64,000 bases of DNA from Paenibacillus sp. FSL W8-0426 (GTDB taxonomy: Bacteria; Bacillota; Bacilli; Paenibacillales; Paenibacillaceae): assembly GCF_037969725.1 (NCBI RefSeq), contig NZ_CP150203.1, positions 2,930,001-2,994,000 on the forward strand. Reading direction: 5' to 3'. The notes under the pieces were generated by a model. The model made no database searches and was not told the origin of the DNA. It saw nothing but the letters and a program-made list of their open reading frames with translations. A program made the position numbers and the translations under genes. Every line of letters starts with the position of its first letter. The stretch's first letter is position 1. Positions 44,265 to 53,412 of the stretch are shown one piece after another.

Positions 44265-45356
44265 ATGGAAAAAGTATACCGCGTAGGAATCATTGGATGT
44301 GGCGGCATTGCCAAAGGGAAGCATTTGCCCAGCTTGAGCAAGCTGGATCGGGTTGAGCTTGCAGCTTTCTGCGATATCGTCGAAGAACGTGCCGAAGAAG
44401 CGAAACAAAAGTATGGCAGTTCAGATGCCAAGGTATATGCGGATTACCGCGAGCTGCTTCAGGACGAAACGTTGGATATCGTGCATGTGCTCACCCCCAA
44501 CAATTCGCATGCGGAGATTTCCATTGCGGCCCTGGAGGCAGGCAAACACGTCATGTGCGAAAAACCGATGGCCAAAACGGCTGCCGAGGCCAAACTCATG
44601 CTTGAAGCTGCGGAGCGTACCGGCAAAAAGCTGACGATCGGATACAACAACCGTTTCCGGGAAGACAGCCTTTACCTGAAACAGCTGTGCGATGCCGGGG
44701 AACTGGGTTCGATCTATTTTGCCAAAGCCCATGCCATTCGCCGGAGAGCCGTTCCGACTTGGGGCGTATTTCTCGATGAGGAAAAGCAAGGCGGCGGTCC
44801 GTTGATCGATATCGGCACTCATGCCCTGGACTTGACGCTTTGGATGATGAACAACTATAAGCCGAAAGTGGTCCTGGGTACGACCCATCACCAGCTTTCG
44901 CAAAGGGAAAATGCCGCAAACGCATGGGGACCGTGGGATCCCAAACAGTTTTCCGTCGAAGATTCCGCCTTTGGCATGATTGTCATGGAAAATGGCGCAA
45001 CCATTATGCTGGAATCCAGCTGGGCGCTCAACTCGATGGATATCGATGAGGCCAAATGCAGCTTGAGCGGTACCGAGGCAGGCGCGGACATGAAGAACGG
45101 ACTGCGGATCAACGGGGAAAAACTGGGCCGCCTCTATACCCAGGACGTGGAGTTAAGCGCCAATGGCGTCGCGTTCTATGAAGGAAAAAGCGAAAGCGCT
45201 CCGGACGTCGAGATGCGCAAATGGATCGAAGCGATCGACAAAGACGAAGATCCGGTCGTTACGCCAAGGCAGGCATTGGTCGTGTCGCAAATTTTGGAAG
45301 CGATCTATGAATCGGCACGTACCGGCAAGGCCGTGTATTTGAACGAATCCAACTAA
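44265..45356 (+). CDS. Gfo/Idh/MocA-family oxidoreductase, gene 2
   Basis: A 363-aa member with a normal Rossmann motif (VGIIGCGGIAKGKHLP), the EKP motif (HVMCEKPMAKTAAEA) and the catalytic Lys/Asp/His pattern (GGGPLIDIGTHALDL). AGGAGA at 44253-44258 is six bases before ATG 44265, which is preferred over ATG 44259 and GTG 44250. Probably oxidises or reduces a sugar or cyclitol jointly with gene 1. Confidence 0.92.
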   Translation: MEKVYRVGIIGCGGIAKGKHLPSLSKLDRVELAAFCDIVEERAEEAKQKYGSSDAKVYADYRELLQDETLDIVHVLTPNNSHAEISIAALEAGKHVMCEKPMAKTAAEAKLMLEAAERTGKKLTIGYNNRFREDSLYLKQLCDAGELGSIYFAKAHAIRRRAVPTWGVFLDEEKQGGGPLIDIGTHALDLTLWMMNNYKPKVVLGTTHHQLSQRENAANAWGPWDPKQFSVEDSAFGMIVMENGATIMLESSWALNSMDIDEAKCSLSGTEAGADMKNGLRINGEKLGRLYTQDVELSANGVAFYEGKSESAPDVEMRKWIEAIDKDEDPVVTPRQALVVSQILEAIYESARTGKAVYLNESN

Positions 45357-45498
45357 TCAAGCCATGTGAATTGCAGCTTAGCGGAATCGAAAATGACCCC
45401 CGTTCTAAACGAATGCGGCAGTTGAGAGAGGTGTGTACACTCTTGGCTGTCGTATTTTTGATGAGAAGTCCAATGTGACTTCATATAAAATGTAAAGC

Positions 45499-45552
45499 TT
45501 TACATATTGTTTACGTTCGGATAACGATCACATGATCTCTCCCTGATATGCT
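45499..45552 (+). promoter_or_regulatory. Pho box and promoter of the SLH phosphoesterase gene
   Basis: TTTACA (45499), TTTACG (45510), ATAACG (45521) and a weaker ATGATC (45532) recur at exact 11-bp intervals, the layout of PhoP-P binding repeats (TTAACA-like). A -10-like TATGCT (45547-45552) follows. The downstream gene is a phosphoesterase, which fits phosphate-starvation control. Confidence 0.75.
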
Positions 45553-45606
45553 TTATCTGTTTGAGGTTACATAAAAAAACAAATGTTGACGCAAAAGGAG
45601 AGAATC

Positions 45607-48600
45607 ATGAAATTTCAAATGTTCCGAAAATTAGCACTCATGTTGTTGTGCATTCCCCTCATGTTTGGATGGTCTGCGGGCTTTAATGGGGCACATGCCG
45701 CTGAAGATGCGTCGGATTCACTGCCGAATTTCCTGCTGGATCGCAACGCACAGTGGAAGTTCAACGATCGCGGCGACGATCTATCGTCCGTTTGGCGAGT
45801 TACATATGATGACACTTCCTGGAGTTCAGGGAACGCACCGTTTGGTTTCAAGGATGATGGAAGCGGCATAAGCACGAGCTACTTTGGCCCACTCAAAACC
45901 GAGGTAAGCTACGGCGAAGATCCTGAAATGAAGCACCCCACGACCTATTTCCGCACAAATCTGACGATTTCCGAAGGTGAATTGGAGGGATATGGTCAGA
46001 TTCTGGGCACTTTCGGCATTGATGACGGTGCGGTACTCTACGTCAACGGAGAGGAAATCCGCAGATTTGGCATGCCTGAAGGTGAAATTGAGTACTCCAC
46101 GAAGGCGATCTCCGGCAATGATTTGCCTGTCATGTATGAGGATGTGGACCTGACAGAATCGTTGAAAGCCCAACTGCACGAAGGCAACAATGAAATTGCC
46201 GTCGAGGTGCATCAGCAGAGCGATCGCAGTTCCGATCTCTATTTTGATATGGAGCTTAAGGCATTCAAGGATGCTCCCCCGATCGATATCAGCAAAGTCA
46301 CGGTCACTTTTTATGGTGATGCGACAAGTACAAAAGGATTTACCTGGTATACGCCGCTGGCTTCCGCACAAAGCGATGTTCAAGTTGTCGAGAACACAGG
46401 CAGCGGCCCCGACTTTGAACAGGCAGCGCATTATGTTGGACAAGCCTCAACAGCTGCCAACTCGCCTGGTGAAATGGTGCATAAGGCCGTAGCGAGCAAT
46501 TTGAAGCCGAACACTTCTTATTATTTCCGGGTTGGGGACGCAAGTCTTGGCATTTGGAGCAAAGTGGGCTCGTTCAAGACCGCTCCCGTAGATGGAGCAT
46601 TTACCTTTATCGACTTGTCGGATACGCAAGCCAAAGATGAGGAAGAGGCGCTGCTCTCCGCTTCAACGTTATCCAAAGCACTGCAAACGGTTCCGAATGC
46701 GGAATTCGTAGTGCATAACGGTGATGTCGTCGAGCATGGAACGACGGAACAAGAGTGGAACTGGCTGCTTGGACATTCTCAGGAAAGTTTGCTGCACACA
46801 ACTATCGTGCCTTCCGCCGGCAATCATGAAAACAAAAATTACGCCTTCTACGAGCATTTCAACGTAAATACGCCCGAAACTGCGGATACGCAAACAGGTG
46901 CGTATTATTCCTACGACTATAGCAATGCACATTTTATCGTACTCAATTCCAATGAAAACTCTGCAGAGTATGCCGATTTCTCGAATGAACAGGTGGAATG
47001 GATGAAGCAGGATGCCGCTCAGGCCCGGGCAAACGGGGCGGACTGGTTGATCGTGAACATTCATAAAGGTCCTTACACTACCGCCAATCATGCTACCGAT
47101 AGCGATATCATCGGTGCGAACGGGGTAAGAAACAAAATCGCTCCGCTCATGAACGAGCTGGGCATTGATTTGGTACTGCAAGGACATGATCATATTTATG
47201 CACGCACCAAGCCGATCAAGCAGGATGGAACGGCGGAAGAAGCGTCCAAAATTACGGAAAGCTTCAATGGCGAGACCATTGAATATACGGTTGAACCGGA
47301 TGGCACGATCTATTTGATTCCAGCCACGGCAGGTGCCAAAGTATATTTCAAAAATCAAAAACCTGCTCTGGGGGAAGCGTACTTCAGCTTGTTCGAGCGG
47401 GCCGAAGAGAACCATGCCCGTGAAGAGGGCGACACAACGAGTACCGCGAGAGGAAAGGTTCAAAACTTTGTGTCGTTTACGGTGGACGGGAACAAGCTTT
47501 CCGCATTGACGTATGAAATTAATCAAAATAGCAATAACGCTCTGCCAACGATCATCGATCGATTCGGAATCATCAAAGAGGCGGAGCCAGCTCCTGCGGA
47601 GCAGGTCAGCAAAGTCACGGTTACGTTCCATGGCGACCCTACTGCGAGCAAAGGGTTTGCATGGTATACTTCCGATGCCGTGACGGGAACGGATCTTCAA
47701 GTGGTGGAGAAAACGTCCGCTGCACCTGATTTTTCAAAAGGAACATCTTACCAAGGGAATCATGACAAGGCTGTCAATTCTCCTTCGGAGCTGGTCCATA
47801 AAGCGGTGGCGACAGGTCTGAAACCGGACACCAGCTACTATTTCCGTGTCGGAGATGCCGCGCAAGGAGTTTGGAGCGAGACAGGCACGTTTGTGACGGC
47901 GCCGAAACAGGGCGCGTTTACGTTCATTGATTTGGCGGATACACAGGCGAAAGATGAAGAAGAAGCCATCCTGTCCTCGGAAACGCTTCGTAAGGCACTT
48001 GCGACTGTTCCTCATGCAAAGTTCGTTGTACACAATGGCGACATCGTTGACAAAGGCGTGAAAGAAGAACAATGGAACTGGCTGCTCGGCCATTCGCAAG
48101 AAAGCTTGCTGAACACAACGCTGGTTCCTTCCGCAGGAAATCACGAAGACGAAAATTATGCATTTATCGATCATTTCAATCTGGATGTACCGGACAATGC
48201 TGCCACCGAAACGGGAGCGTATTATTCTTATGATTACAGCAATGCACATTTCGTGGTGCTCAATTCCAATGAAGATTCCGAACAATATGACAATTTCACG
48301 CCTGAACAGGTGGAGTGGATGAAGAAAGACGTTGAGGCAGCTCGCAAAAACGGAGCCGAATGGATTATCGTCAATATTCACAAAGGTCCATATACGACCT
48401 CGAATCATGCTACGGATTCCGACATCATGGGTCCAAACGGTGTGCGGACGAAGATCGCGCCGCTGATGGCAGAACTGGACATCGACTTGGTACTGCAGGG
48501 TCACGATCACATTTATGCAAGAACCAAACCGATCCGTGCAGACGGGAAAGCAGGGAAAGCCGAAATCATTTCCGAAATCCGGAATGGCGAAAAGACAGAA

Positions 48601-49683
48601 TACGCCTTGAATCCGGACGGGACGATTTACCTGATTCCGGCCACCGCGGGACCGAAGGTGTATTACAAAAATCCGAGCCCTGACTTGGGTGAAGCTTACT
48701 ACAGTCTCTTTGATCGCGCGGAAGAGAACCATGCGGCCAAGTATGGTCCGGATCCTAAAGACAACCGTCGACCAATGCGCAGCCAGGTTCAGAATTTCGT
48801 TGGCATTACGATTGAAGGAAACAAACTGACGGCAGTGACCTATGAGATCGACCAAAATCTGCATGACGCTGCGCCGTTTGTCATTGACCAATTTGGTATC
48901 GTAAAGAAATCCGCTGTAACGAATCCTAGCAATCCGGGGAATTCGGGTTCGAATCCGGGAACGGGTTCCGGATCGGGCGGAAACGGTGCAACTACCGGAT
49001 CTGGTGGAAACGGTACAACCACTCAACCAGGCAGCAGCACGGACAAAGATCAAGATAAAACGAGCACTACGCCGGGCAGTGGAACGAACCAAGGGTCCCA
49101 ACCTGGGACAACAGGTTCGAGTTCCGGCGGAAGTTCGGCAAATGCGCCGGCGCTTAAGGATATTTCGAGCCATTGGGCAAAAGCAGCCATCGATAAAGCG
49201 GTCAGTGCAGGGTTCGTAAACGGGTACGGCGACGGTACATTCCGTCCGGATCAGAAGGTCACCCGCGCCGAATTTATGGCGATGCTCAGCCGCGCTCTGG
49301 GACTCAAAGAGGCAAGCGCAAGCGGCAGCTACGCGGATGCGTCACGGATTCCTGCATGGGCCAAAGCTTATATCGACAGTGCCATGGAGGCCGGAATCAT
49401 CCAAGGTTACCCGGATGGGTCCTTTGGTCCGCACAAACCGCTGAGCCGTGCGGAACTCGTGACAATCATCGCGCGCGCAGCGAACTTAAAAGCGGATGGT
49501 TCGAAGCAGCTTGCATTCAGGGATGCAAACGAAATTCCGGCATGGGCGCTGCCGTATGTGGCGGCCGCCGTTGAATCCGGATTGGTGAACGGTGTAGGCA
49601 ATAACCGGTTTGCTCCCGGGAAAATCGCGACCCGTGCCGAAGCGGTAACGATTTTGATCCATTTACTTGATCTTCAAAAATAA
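45607..49683 (+). CDS. S-layer-anchored protein with duplicated purple-acid-phosphatase-like modules
   Basis: A 1358-aa exported protein. It has a signal peptide (residues 1-34, AHA-A) and a beta-sandwich domain (about 40-220). Module A (about 223-658) and module B (about 665-1102) each combine a fibronectin-like strand domain with a metallophosphoesterase. Metal motifs occur in both: DLSDTQ/DLADTQ, VVHNGD, SAGNHE, VNIHKGP and LQGHDHIYAR. A Gly/Ser/Thr-rich linker (about 1106-1178) leads to three SLH repeats (about 1182-1358) that bind wall polymer. AAAGGAG precedes ATG 45607. It probably releases phosphate at the cell surface. Confidence 0.92.
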   Translation: MKFQMFRKLALMLLCIPLMFGWSAGFNGAHAAEDASDSLPNFLLDRNAQWKFNDRGDDLSSVWRVTYDDTSWSSGNAPFGFKDDGSGISTSYFGPLKTEVSYGEDPEMKHPTTYFRTNLTISEGELEGYGQILGTFGIDDGAVLYVNGEEIRRFGMPEGEIEYSTKAISGNDLPVMYEDVDLTESLKAQLHEGNNEIAVEVHQQSDRSSDLYFDMELKAFKDAPPIDISKVTVTFYGDATSTKGFTWYTPLASAQSDVQVVENTGSGPDFEQAAHYVGQASTAANSPGEMVHKAVASNLKPNTSYYFRVGDASLGIWSKVGSFKTAPVDGAFTFIDLSDTQAKDEEEALLSASTLSKALQTVPNAEFVVHNGDVVEHGTTEQEWNWLLGHSQESLLHTTIVPSAGNHENKNYAFYEHFNVNTPETADTQTGAYYSYDYSNAHFIVLNSNENSAEYADFSNEQVEWMKQDAAQARANGADWLIVNIHKGPYTTANHATDSDIIGANGVRNKIAPLMNELGIDLVLQGHDHIYARTKPIKQDGTAEEASKITESFNGETIEYTVEPDGTIYLIPATAGAKVYFKNQKPALGEAYFSLFERAEENHAREEGDTTSTARGKVQNFVSFTVDGNKLSALTYEINQNSNNALPTIIDRFGIIKEAEPAPAEQVSKVTVTFHGDPTASKGFAWYTSDAVTGTDLQVVEKTSAAPDFSKGTSYQGNHDKAVNSPSELVHKAVATGLKPDTSYYFRVGDAAQGVWSETGTFVTAPKQGAFTFIDLADTQAKDEEEAILSSETLRKALATVPHAKFVVHNGDIVDKGVKEEQWNWLLGHSQESLLNTTLVPSAGNHEDENYAFIDHFNLDVPDNAATETGAYYSYDYSNAHFVVLNSNEDSEQYDNFTPEQVEWMKKDVEAARKNGAEWIIVNIHKGPYTTSNHATDSDIMGPNGVRTKIAPLMAELDIDLVLQGHDHIYARTKPIRADGKAGKAEIISEIRNGEKTEYALNPDGTIYLIPATAGPKVYYKNPSPDLGEAYYSLFDRAEENHAAKYGPDPKDNRRPMRSQVQNFVGITIEGNKLTAVTYEIDQNLHDAAPFVIDQFGIVKKSAVTNPSNPGNSGSNPGTGSGSGGNGATTGSGGNGTTTQPGSSTDKDQDKTSTTPGSGTNQGSQPGTTGSSSGGSSANAPALKDISSHWAKAAIDKAVSAGFVNGYGDGTFRPDQKVTRAEFMAMLSRALGLKEASASGSYADASRIPAWAKAYIDSAMEAGIIQGYPDGSFGPHKPLSRAELVTIIARAANLKADGSKQLAFRDANEIPAWALPYVAAAVESGLVNGVGNNRFAPGKIATRAEAVTILIHLLDLQK

Positions 49684-49712
49684 AAGATCGCGAGCAATAA
49701 AATTAGTAAGGG

Positions 49713-49739
49713 AAGACACCATACGTGGTGTCTTTCTTT
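49713..49739 (+). terminator. Terminator of the SLH protein gene
   Basis: AAGACACCA (49713-49721) pairs with TGGTGTCTT (49726-49734), followed by TCTTTG. Confidence 0.8.
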
Positions 49740-49868
49740 GTGTAATAGAGCTAATATTCCGTTTTCTGGCGATTTGGACACACAAACGACAAACGGAATC
49801 AATAAAATAGGTTCATCTACCGTGAAAGTTGAAAGGCGGTCCTGGGGATACTGAAAGGAAAGCGCGTT

Positions 49869-49891
49869 TATACAGGTTGAACTGCACATTT
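49869..49891 (+). repeat. Possible solo terminal repeat of the 229-nt family
   Basis: The 23 bases starting TATACAGGTTGAACTG match the left end of repeat copy 3 at 20 positions, but no core follows. It may be an excision scar or chance. Confidence 0.35.
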
Positions 49892-49988
49892 TATATATTC
49901 TAACAGAACGAACATTCAGTATACGACGAAACCTTCAACACCAGCACGATAACTCGATCATGAAATGCACCATGAAGAGGGGGATCAC

Positions 49989-50474
49989 ATGAACTGGGTC
50001 ATGGAAACGGTTAGCCAATACGGATACGCCGCCATATACATATTGCTCGCTGTAGGTATCGTGGGACTGCCCATTCCTGATGAAATTTTGATGACAACGG
50101 TAGGTTACCTGGCTTCGATTCAAACGCTGGATTACATGCCTTCTATTGCGATCAGCTTTTTGGGAGCCATGACCGGCATGATGCTGAGCTACTGGCTGGG
50201 CAGAACGTTTGGACATCCATTGTTGATTCGATACGGAAAATATGTCTTTCTGACACCTGACAAGCTGGATAAGGTTGCCCATTGGTTCAAACGTTACGGG
50301 GGATGGACGATTCTGATCGGCTACTTCATTCCGGGATTACGCCACCTGACTTGTTATTTTTCGGGCATTAGCGGCATGCGGTTCAGAAATTACTTCTTCA
50401 TCGCCAGTCTTGGCGCTTTGCTCTGGTGTTCCATCTTTATAACCATGGGCCACGCGCTTGGCCGAATGACTTAA
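49989..50474 (+). CDS. DedA-family membrane protein
   Basis: A 161-aa protein of the DedA/SNARE-associated family, members of which flip undecaprenyl phosphate or phospholipids. It has the family blocks VGLPIPDEILMTTVGYLAS, the small-residue loop GAMTGMMLSYWLGRTFG, and FIPGLRHLTCYFSGISGMR with the conserved arginine. GAGGGGG precedes ATG 49989. It lies 30 bases before the sigma factor gene, suggesting one operon for envelope stress. Confidence 0.88.
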   Translation: MNWVMETVSQYGYAAIYILLAVGIVGLPIPDEILMTTVGYLASIQTLDYMPSIAISFLGAMTGMMLSYWLGRTFGHPLLIRYGKYVFLTPDKLDKVAHWFKRYGGWTILIGYFIPGLRHLTCYFSGISGMRFRNYFFIASLGALLWCSIFITMGHALGRMT

Positions 50475-50504
50475 AATATCATCATCGTTCCATTTGGGAG
50501 AGAA

Positions 50505-51104
50505 ATGGGGTTTGACACAATGAGCCGTTTGTTGACATGGCATGCGGGAACCGACGAAGACTTGTTCACCACGCTCATGGAGCGCTACCGGAACATGGTT
50601 TTTCGATTGGCTTCCAAATACTTCAAAGAACGTCAGGATTGCGATGACATCGTACAGGAAACGTTTTTGCGGGTTTATAAAAATATGGACAGCATGGACG
50701 AGAAAAAAAATATCACGGCATGGATTTATCGAATCGGCAAGAACGTCTGCCTGGACACATTGAAATACCGAAAGGTTCGAAAAACGGTCAGTTCACTTGG
50801 CTCGGACCAGCCGGATGTTCTCGAATGGATTCACATCATCCCCTCCGATGAGCAAACGCCGGAAGAGAAATTGGTGCACAAGGAAGAAGCAGGCAAGATC
50901 CGTGCGATGATTCAGAAAATTCCCTCGAAATGGAGACCCTACATTTATCAGCGTTATGTGCTCGGCATGTCATTGAAAGAAATCAGCGCTGTAAACCAAG
51001 TTCCGGAAAATACGGCCAAAACCTATTTGTTCCGGGCACGCAATGATTTGAAGAAACGTTTGGTCATGGAGGCGCCCGTCAACGGCATTCATACCTTTTC
51101 ATAA
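50505..51104 (+). CDS. ECF-type RNA polymerase sigma factor
   Basis: A 199-aa sigma-70 family factor. Region 2 (about residues 18-90; RYRNMVFRLASKYFKERQDC, DDIVQETFLRVYKN) and region 4 (about 125-185; PSKWRPYIYQRYVLGMSLKE, ISAVNQVPENTAKTYLFRAR) are clear. No anti-sigma gene follows. Instead the next gene, 34 bases on, is a histidine kinase. ATG 50505 sits close to GGGAGAG; ATG 50520 is the alternative. Confidence 0.92.
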   Translation: MGFDTMSRLLTWHAGTDEDLFTTLMERYRNMVFRLASKYFKERQDCDDIVQETFLRVYKNMDSMDEKKNITAWIYRIGKNVCLDTLKYRKVRKTVSSLGSDQPDVLEWIHIIPSDEQTPEEKLVHKEEAGKIRAMIQKIPSKWRPYIYQRYVLGMSLKEISAVNQVPENTAKTYLFRARNDLKKRLVMEAPVNGIHTFS

Positions 51105-51138
51105 CTGATTGCAAAGCATCGTAAAGTAAGGAGAATGC

Positions 51139-52914
51139 ATGAAAAATTGGGGAATCACGCGCAAATTATTTTTGGTGACGGCATTGTTTTTTGTTTGCTT
51201 TTACGGGATCGTTATTTTTTCCCAGCTGTTTTTCTTTGAACGCTTTTATGAAAATCACAAGCTCGGCAAGGTTGAACAAAATCTGGCTAGACTGGCCGAA
51301 TATTATAAGGATACGCCGGGTGACAACAAGAGGTTTTCCAACCTGATGCTGCAGTTCATGAATCGAAACAAAAGCCAGGTCACGGTTGTGGATATGAAGG
51401 GAAACTTGGTATGGGAGGACCCCTACCACATGATTATAACGGAGGATGACGGTCAAAAAACAAACGTGTCTCTTTCGCTGTTCATGAATCTGTACGGGGA
51501 AGAGTTCAAACGTTTGGACATTAAGGTGGGGGATCGTCTAACCGTTTGGAGCGATGAAGACATCGAAGCGATGGAGCGCGCGAATCCCGATCACGTGATG
51601 TATCCCGGCCAAATATCCAAGAAAGGCCTGCCGCTCATCGGCGAACAAGGGGATTCGTCCAAAACGGTCACGGGCACCGTAACTGAGCTTACCCTGCCCA
51701 AAGTCTGGAACAACCGGCACGGGCTTCTGATGGAGGCGATCTATGAGCAATTCCCGTTGCCTGATACCCTGATCGAAGACCTCCGCAGCATGAAAAGCGT
51801 TGAACAGGAATGGGAGGAACCGTGGAGCGGTACCCGCAACATCATTACGATTCAACCTGTACAGCGACCCGATCAGGAGCTGGTGTTGCTGTTTTCGCTC
51901 ACATCGCTGCAGGAAGTAAGCGACACGAACGAGGCATTCCAATGGTTTTCGATCTATTGGGGAATCGGAGGAGGTGTGCTCATTTTGTTTTTGTCGCTCT
52001 TTTTCTCCAAAGTCGTTACCCGCCCGCTCATTACGTTAAATCAGATGGCCAAACGAATGGTCAAGCTTGATTTCAGCATGGAACCGCCGCCTTTGCCGCA
52101 GCGTGATGAAATGGGAAGCCTGGCTCAAAGCATGTATACGATGTCCGTCAATCTCGACGCGGCATTGCATGAGGTGACCAAGGCGAACGAGAAGCTGCAA
52201 AGGGACATGGAGCAGAAGCAAAAGCTCGAAAAGATGCAGCAACGTTTTTTCTCAGGAGCATCGCATGAGCTGAAGACACCGTTAAGCATCATTAAAAGCT
52301 TTGCCGAAGGATTGCATGACGCCGTGAGCGTGCAAAAGCAGGACCACTATGTATCCGTCATTATCGAAGAGACGGAAAAGATGGAGAAGTTGATCAAAGA
52401 CATGCTTGACTTGGCCCGGTTTGATTCGGGATCGATTGCGCTTCGAAAGACGACCTTTTTGCTCAGCGAACTGACGGAGCGGGTGGCCGGCAAGCTCATT
52501 CATGCCTTGGACGGCAAACGGTTGGCCATCGACGTCGTTCCGGTAAACGAGCTTCCCATCGTGGCCGATCCGGACTGGATCGAGCAAGTGATCCGGAATT
52601 TGCTCGTAAACGCGGTTCGGCATGCGGATGAACATAGCATCATTACCGTGGAGATTCGAAGCAGCGCCCTTTCGACGAGGTTGACGGTAGAAAATAAGGG
52701 CCAGCCCATACCTCAATCCCAATTGGACCTGATCTGGGAAAGATTTCACCGGATCGAGGCATCGCGAAGTGGTTATAACAGCGGCAACGGGTTAGGGTTG
52801 TCCATCGTCAAACAAATTTTGGACATGCATGACAGCGCATTTGGCGTAACGAATTTGGCCGATGGGGTTCGATTTTTCGTTGAATTTCCCACGGGCGAGG
52901 GAGAAGAGAGCTAA
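51139..52914 (+). CDS. Membrane sensor histidine kinase next to the ECF sigma factor
   Basis: A 591-aa kinase. Helix 1 (about residues 10-35), a large extracellular domain to about 270, helix 2 and HAMP (KVVTRPLITLNQMAKRMVKL) lead to HisKA with His376 (SGASHELKTPL) and HATPase (RNLLVNAVRHADE; GNGLGLSIVKQIL). No response regulator lies next to it in this window. Its gene follows the sigma factor by 34 bases, so they are probably co-transcribed. How the signal reaches the sigma factor or a distant regulator is unknown. Confidence 0.92.
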   Translation: MKNWGITRKLFLVTALFFVCFYGIVIFSQLFFFERFYENHKLGKVEQNLARLAEYYKDTPGDNKRFSNLMLQFMNRNKSQVTVVDMKGNLVWEDPYHMIITEDDGQKTNVSLSLFMNLYGEEFKRLDIKVGDRLTVWSDEDIEAMERANPDHVMYPGQISKKGLPLIGEQGDSSKTVTGTVTELTLPKVWNNRHGLLMEAIYEQFPLPDTLIEDLRSMKSVEQEWEEPWSGTRNIITIQPVQRPDQELVLLFSLTSLQEVSDTNEAFQWFSIYWGIGGGVLILFLSLFFSKVVTRPLITLNQMAKRMVKLDFSMEPPPLPQRDEMGSLAQSMYTMSVNLDAALHEVTKANEKLQRDMEQKQKLEKMQQRFFSGASHELKTPLSIIKSFAEGLHDAVSVQKQDHYVSVIIEETEKMEKLIKDMLDLARFDSGSIALRKTTFLLSELTERVAGKLIHALDGKRLAIDVVPVNELPIVADPDWIEQVIRNLLVNAVRHADEHSIITVEIRSSALSTRLTVENKGQPIPQSQLDLIWERFHRIEASRSGYNSGNGLGLSIVKQILDMHDSAFGVTNLADGVRFFVEFPTGEGEES

Positions 52915-52918
52915 TCCC

Positions 52919-53269
52919 CTAATCCAGCTTTCTCTTCCTGGGCATTTTGGGTCTCGTCAGTTCGAAACTGTGCCGGACCAACTCTTGTATATCGTCATCC
53001 GGCAATTCGCCGTCCAGATAGACCGTGTTCCAATGCGCCTTGTTCATGTGATATCCCGGCGTAACGTCCTTGAACATGCCGCGCAGGAAATCCGCGCGTT
53101 CAGGTTCGCATTTCAGATTGACGCATGGACGACCGCCCAGCTCCATAATGAGCGCAAACATTTTTTTGTTCCCGGCGTGGCGCATCGTAGTGGATTCAGG
53201 GCCAAAAGGATGGTCTTCGTAAGAGCCGAGAAAGGTCAGGCAATATTCGACGAGTTCGTCTTTTGTCAT
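52919..53269 (-). CDS. MmcQ/YjbR-family DNA-binding-like protein
   Basis: A 116-aa protein of the MmcQ/YjbR family (CyaY-like fold). It shows HPFGPESTTMRHAGNKKMFA, the VNLKCEPERADFLR strand-helix and the VTPGYHMNKAHWNTVYLDG signature. A double-wing DNA-binding surface is proposed for the family, but the role is unknown. It converges with the kinase gene, the two stops being five bases apart. Confidence 0.88.
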   Translation of the reverse strand: MTKDELVEYCLTFLGSYEDHPFGPESTTMRHAGNKKMFALIMELGGRPCVNLKCEPERADFLRGMFKDVTPGYHMNKAHWNTVYLDGELPDDDIQELVRHSFELTRPKMPRKRKLD

Positions 53270-53361
53270 GGGTGATCGCCTCCATATGTATAAGGATGAT
53301 TGATCATCATTATATCAGAATGCGTGTTCGGTTTGCAGTGAATCAATGACGTTGGAATAAG

Positions 53362-53400
53362 AAAAGGGAGGGTTTGCGTCGTTCGCAAGCCTCCCTTTTT
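53362..53400. terminator. Terminator of the nitrate reductase fusion gene
   Basis: AAAAGGGAGG and TTGCG pair with CGCAA and CCTCCCTTTTT around a short loop. The A/T runs on both sides make it work in either direction. Confidence 0.85.
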
Positions 53401-53412
53401 ACATATCACGCT

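Noticed and set aside
47734..49173. 479-aa minus-strand frame inside the SLH protein gene
   Set aside because: Arg/Cys/Ile-rich antisense shadow of the phosphoesterase and Gly/Ser linker; low-complexity composition.
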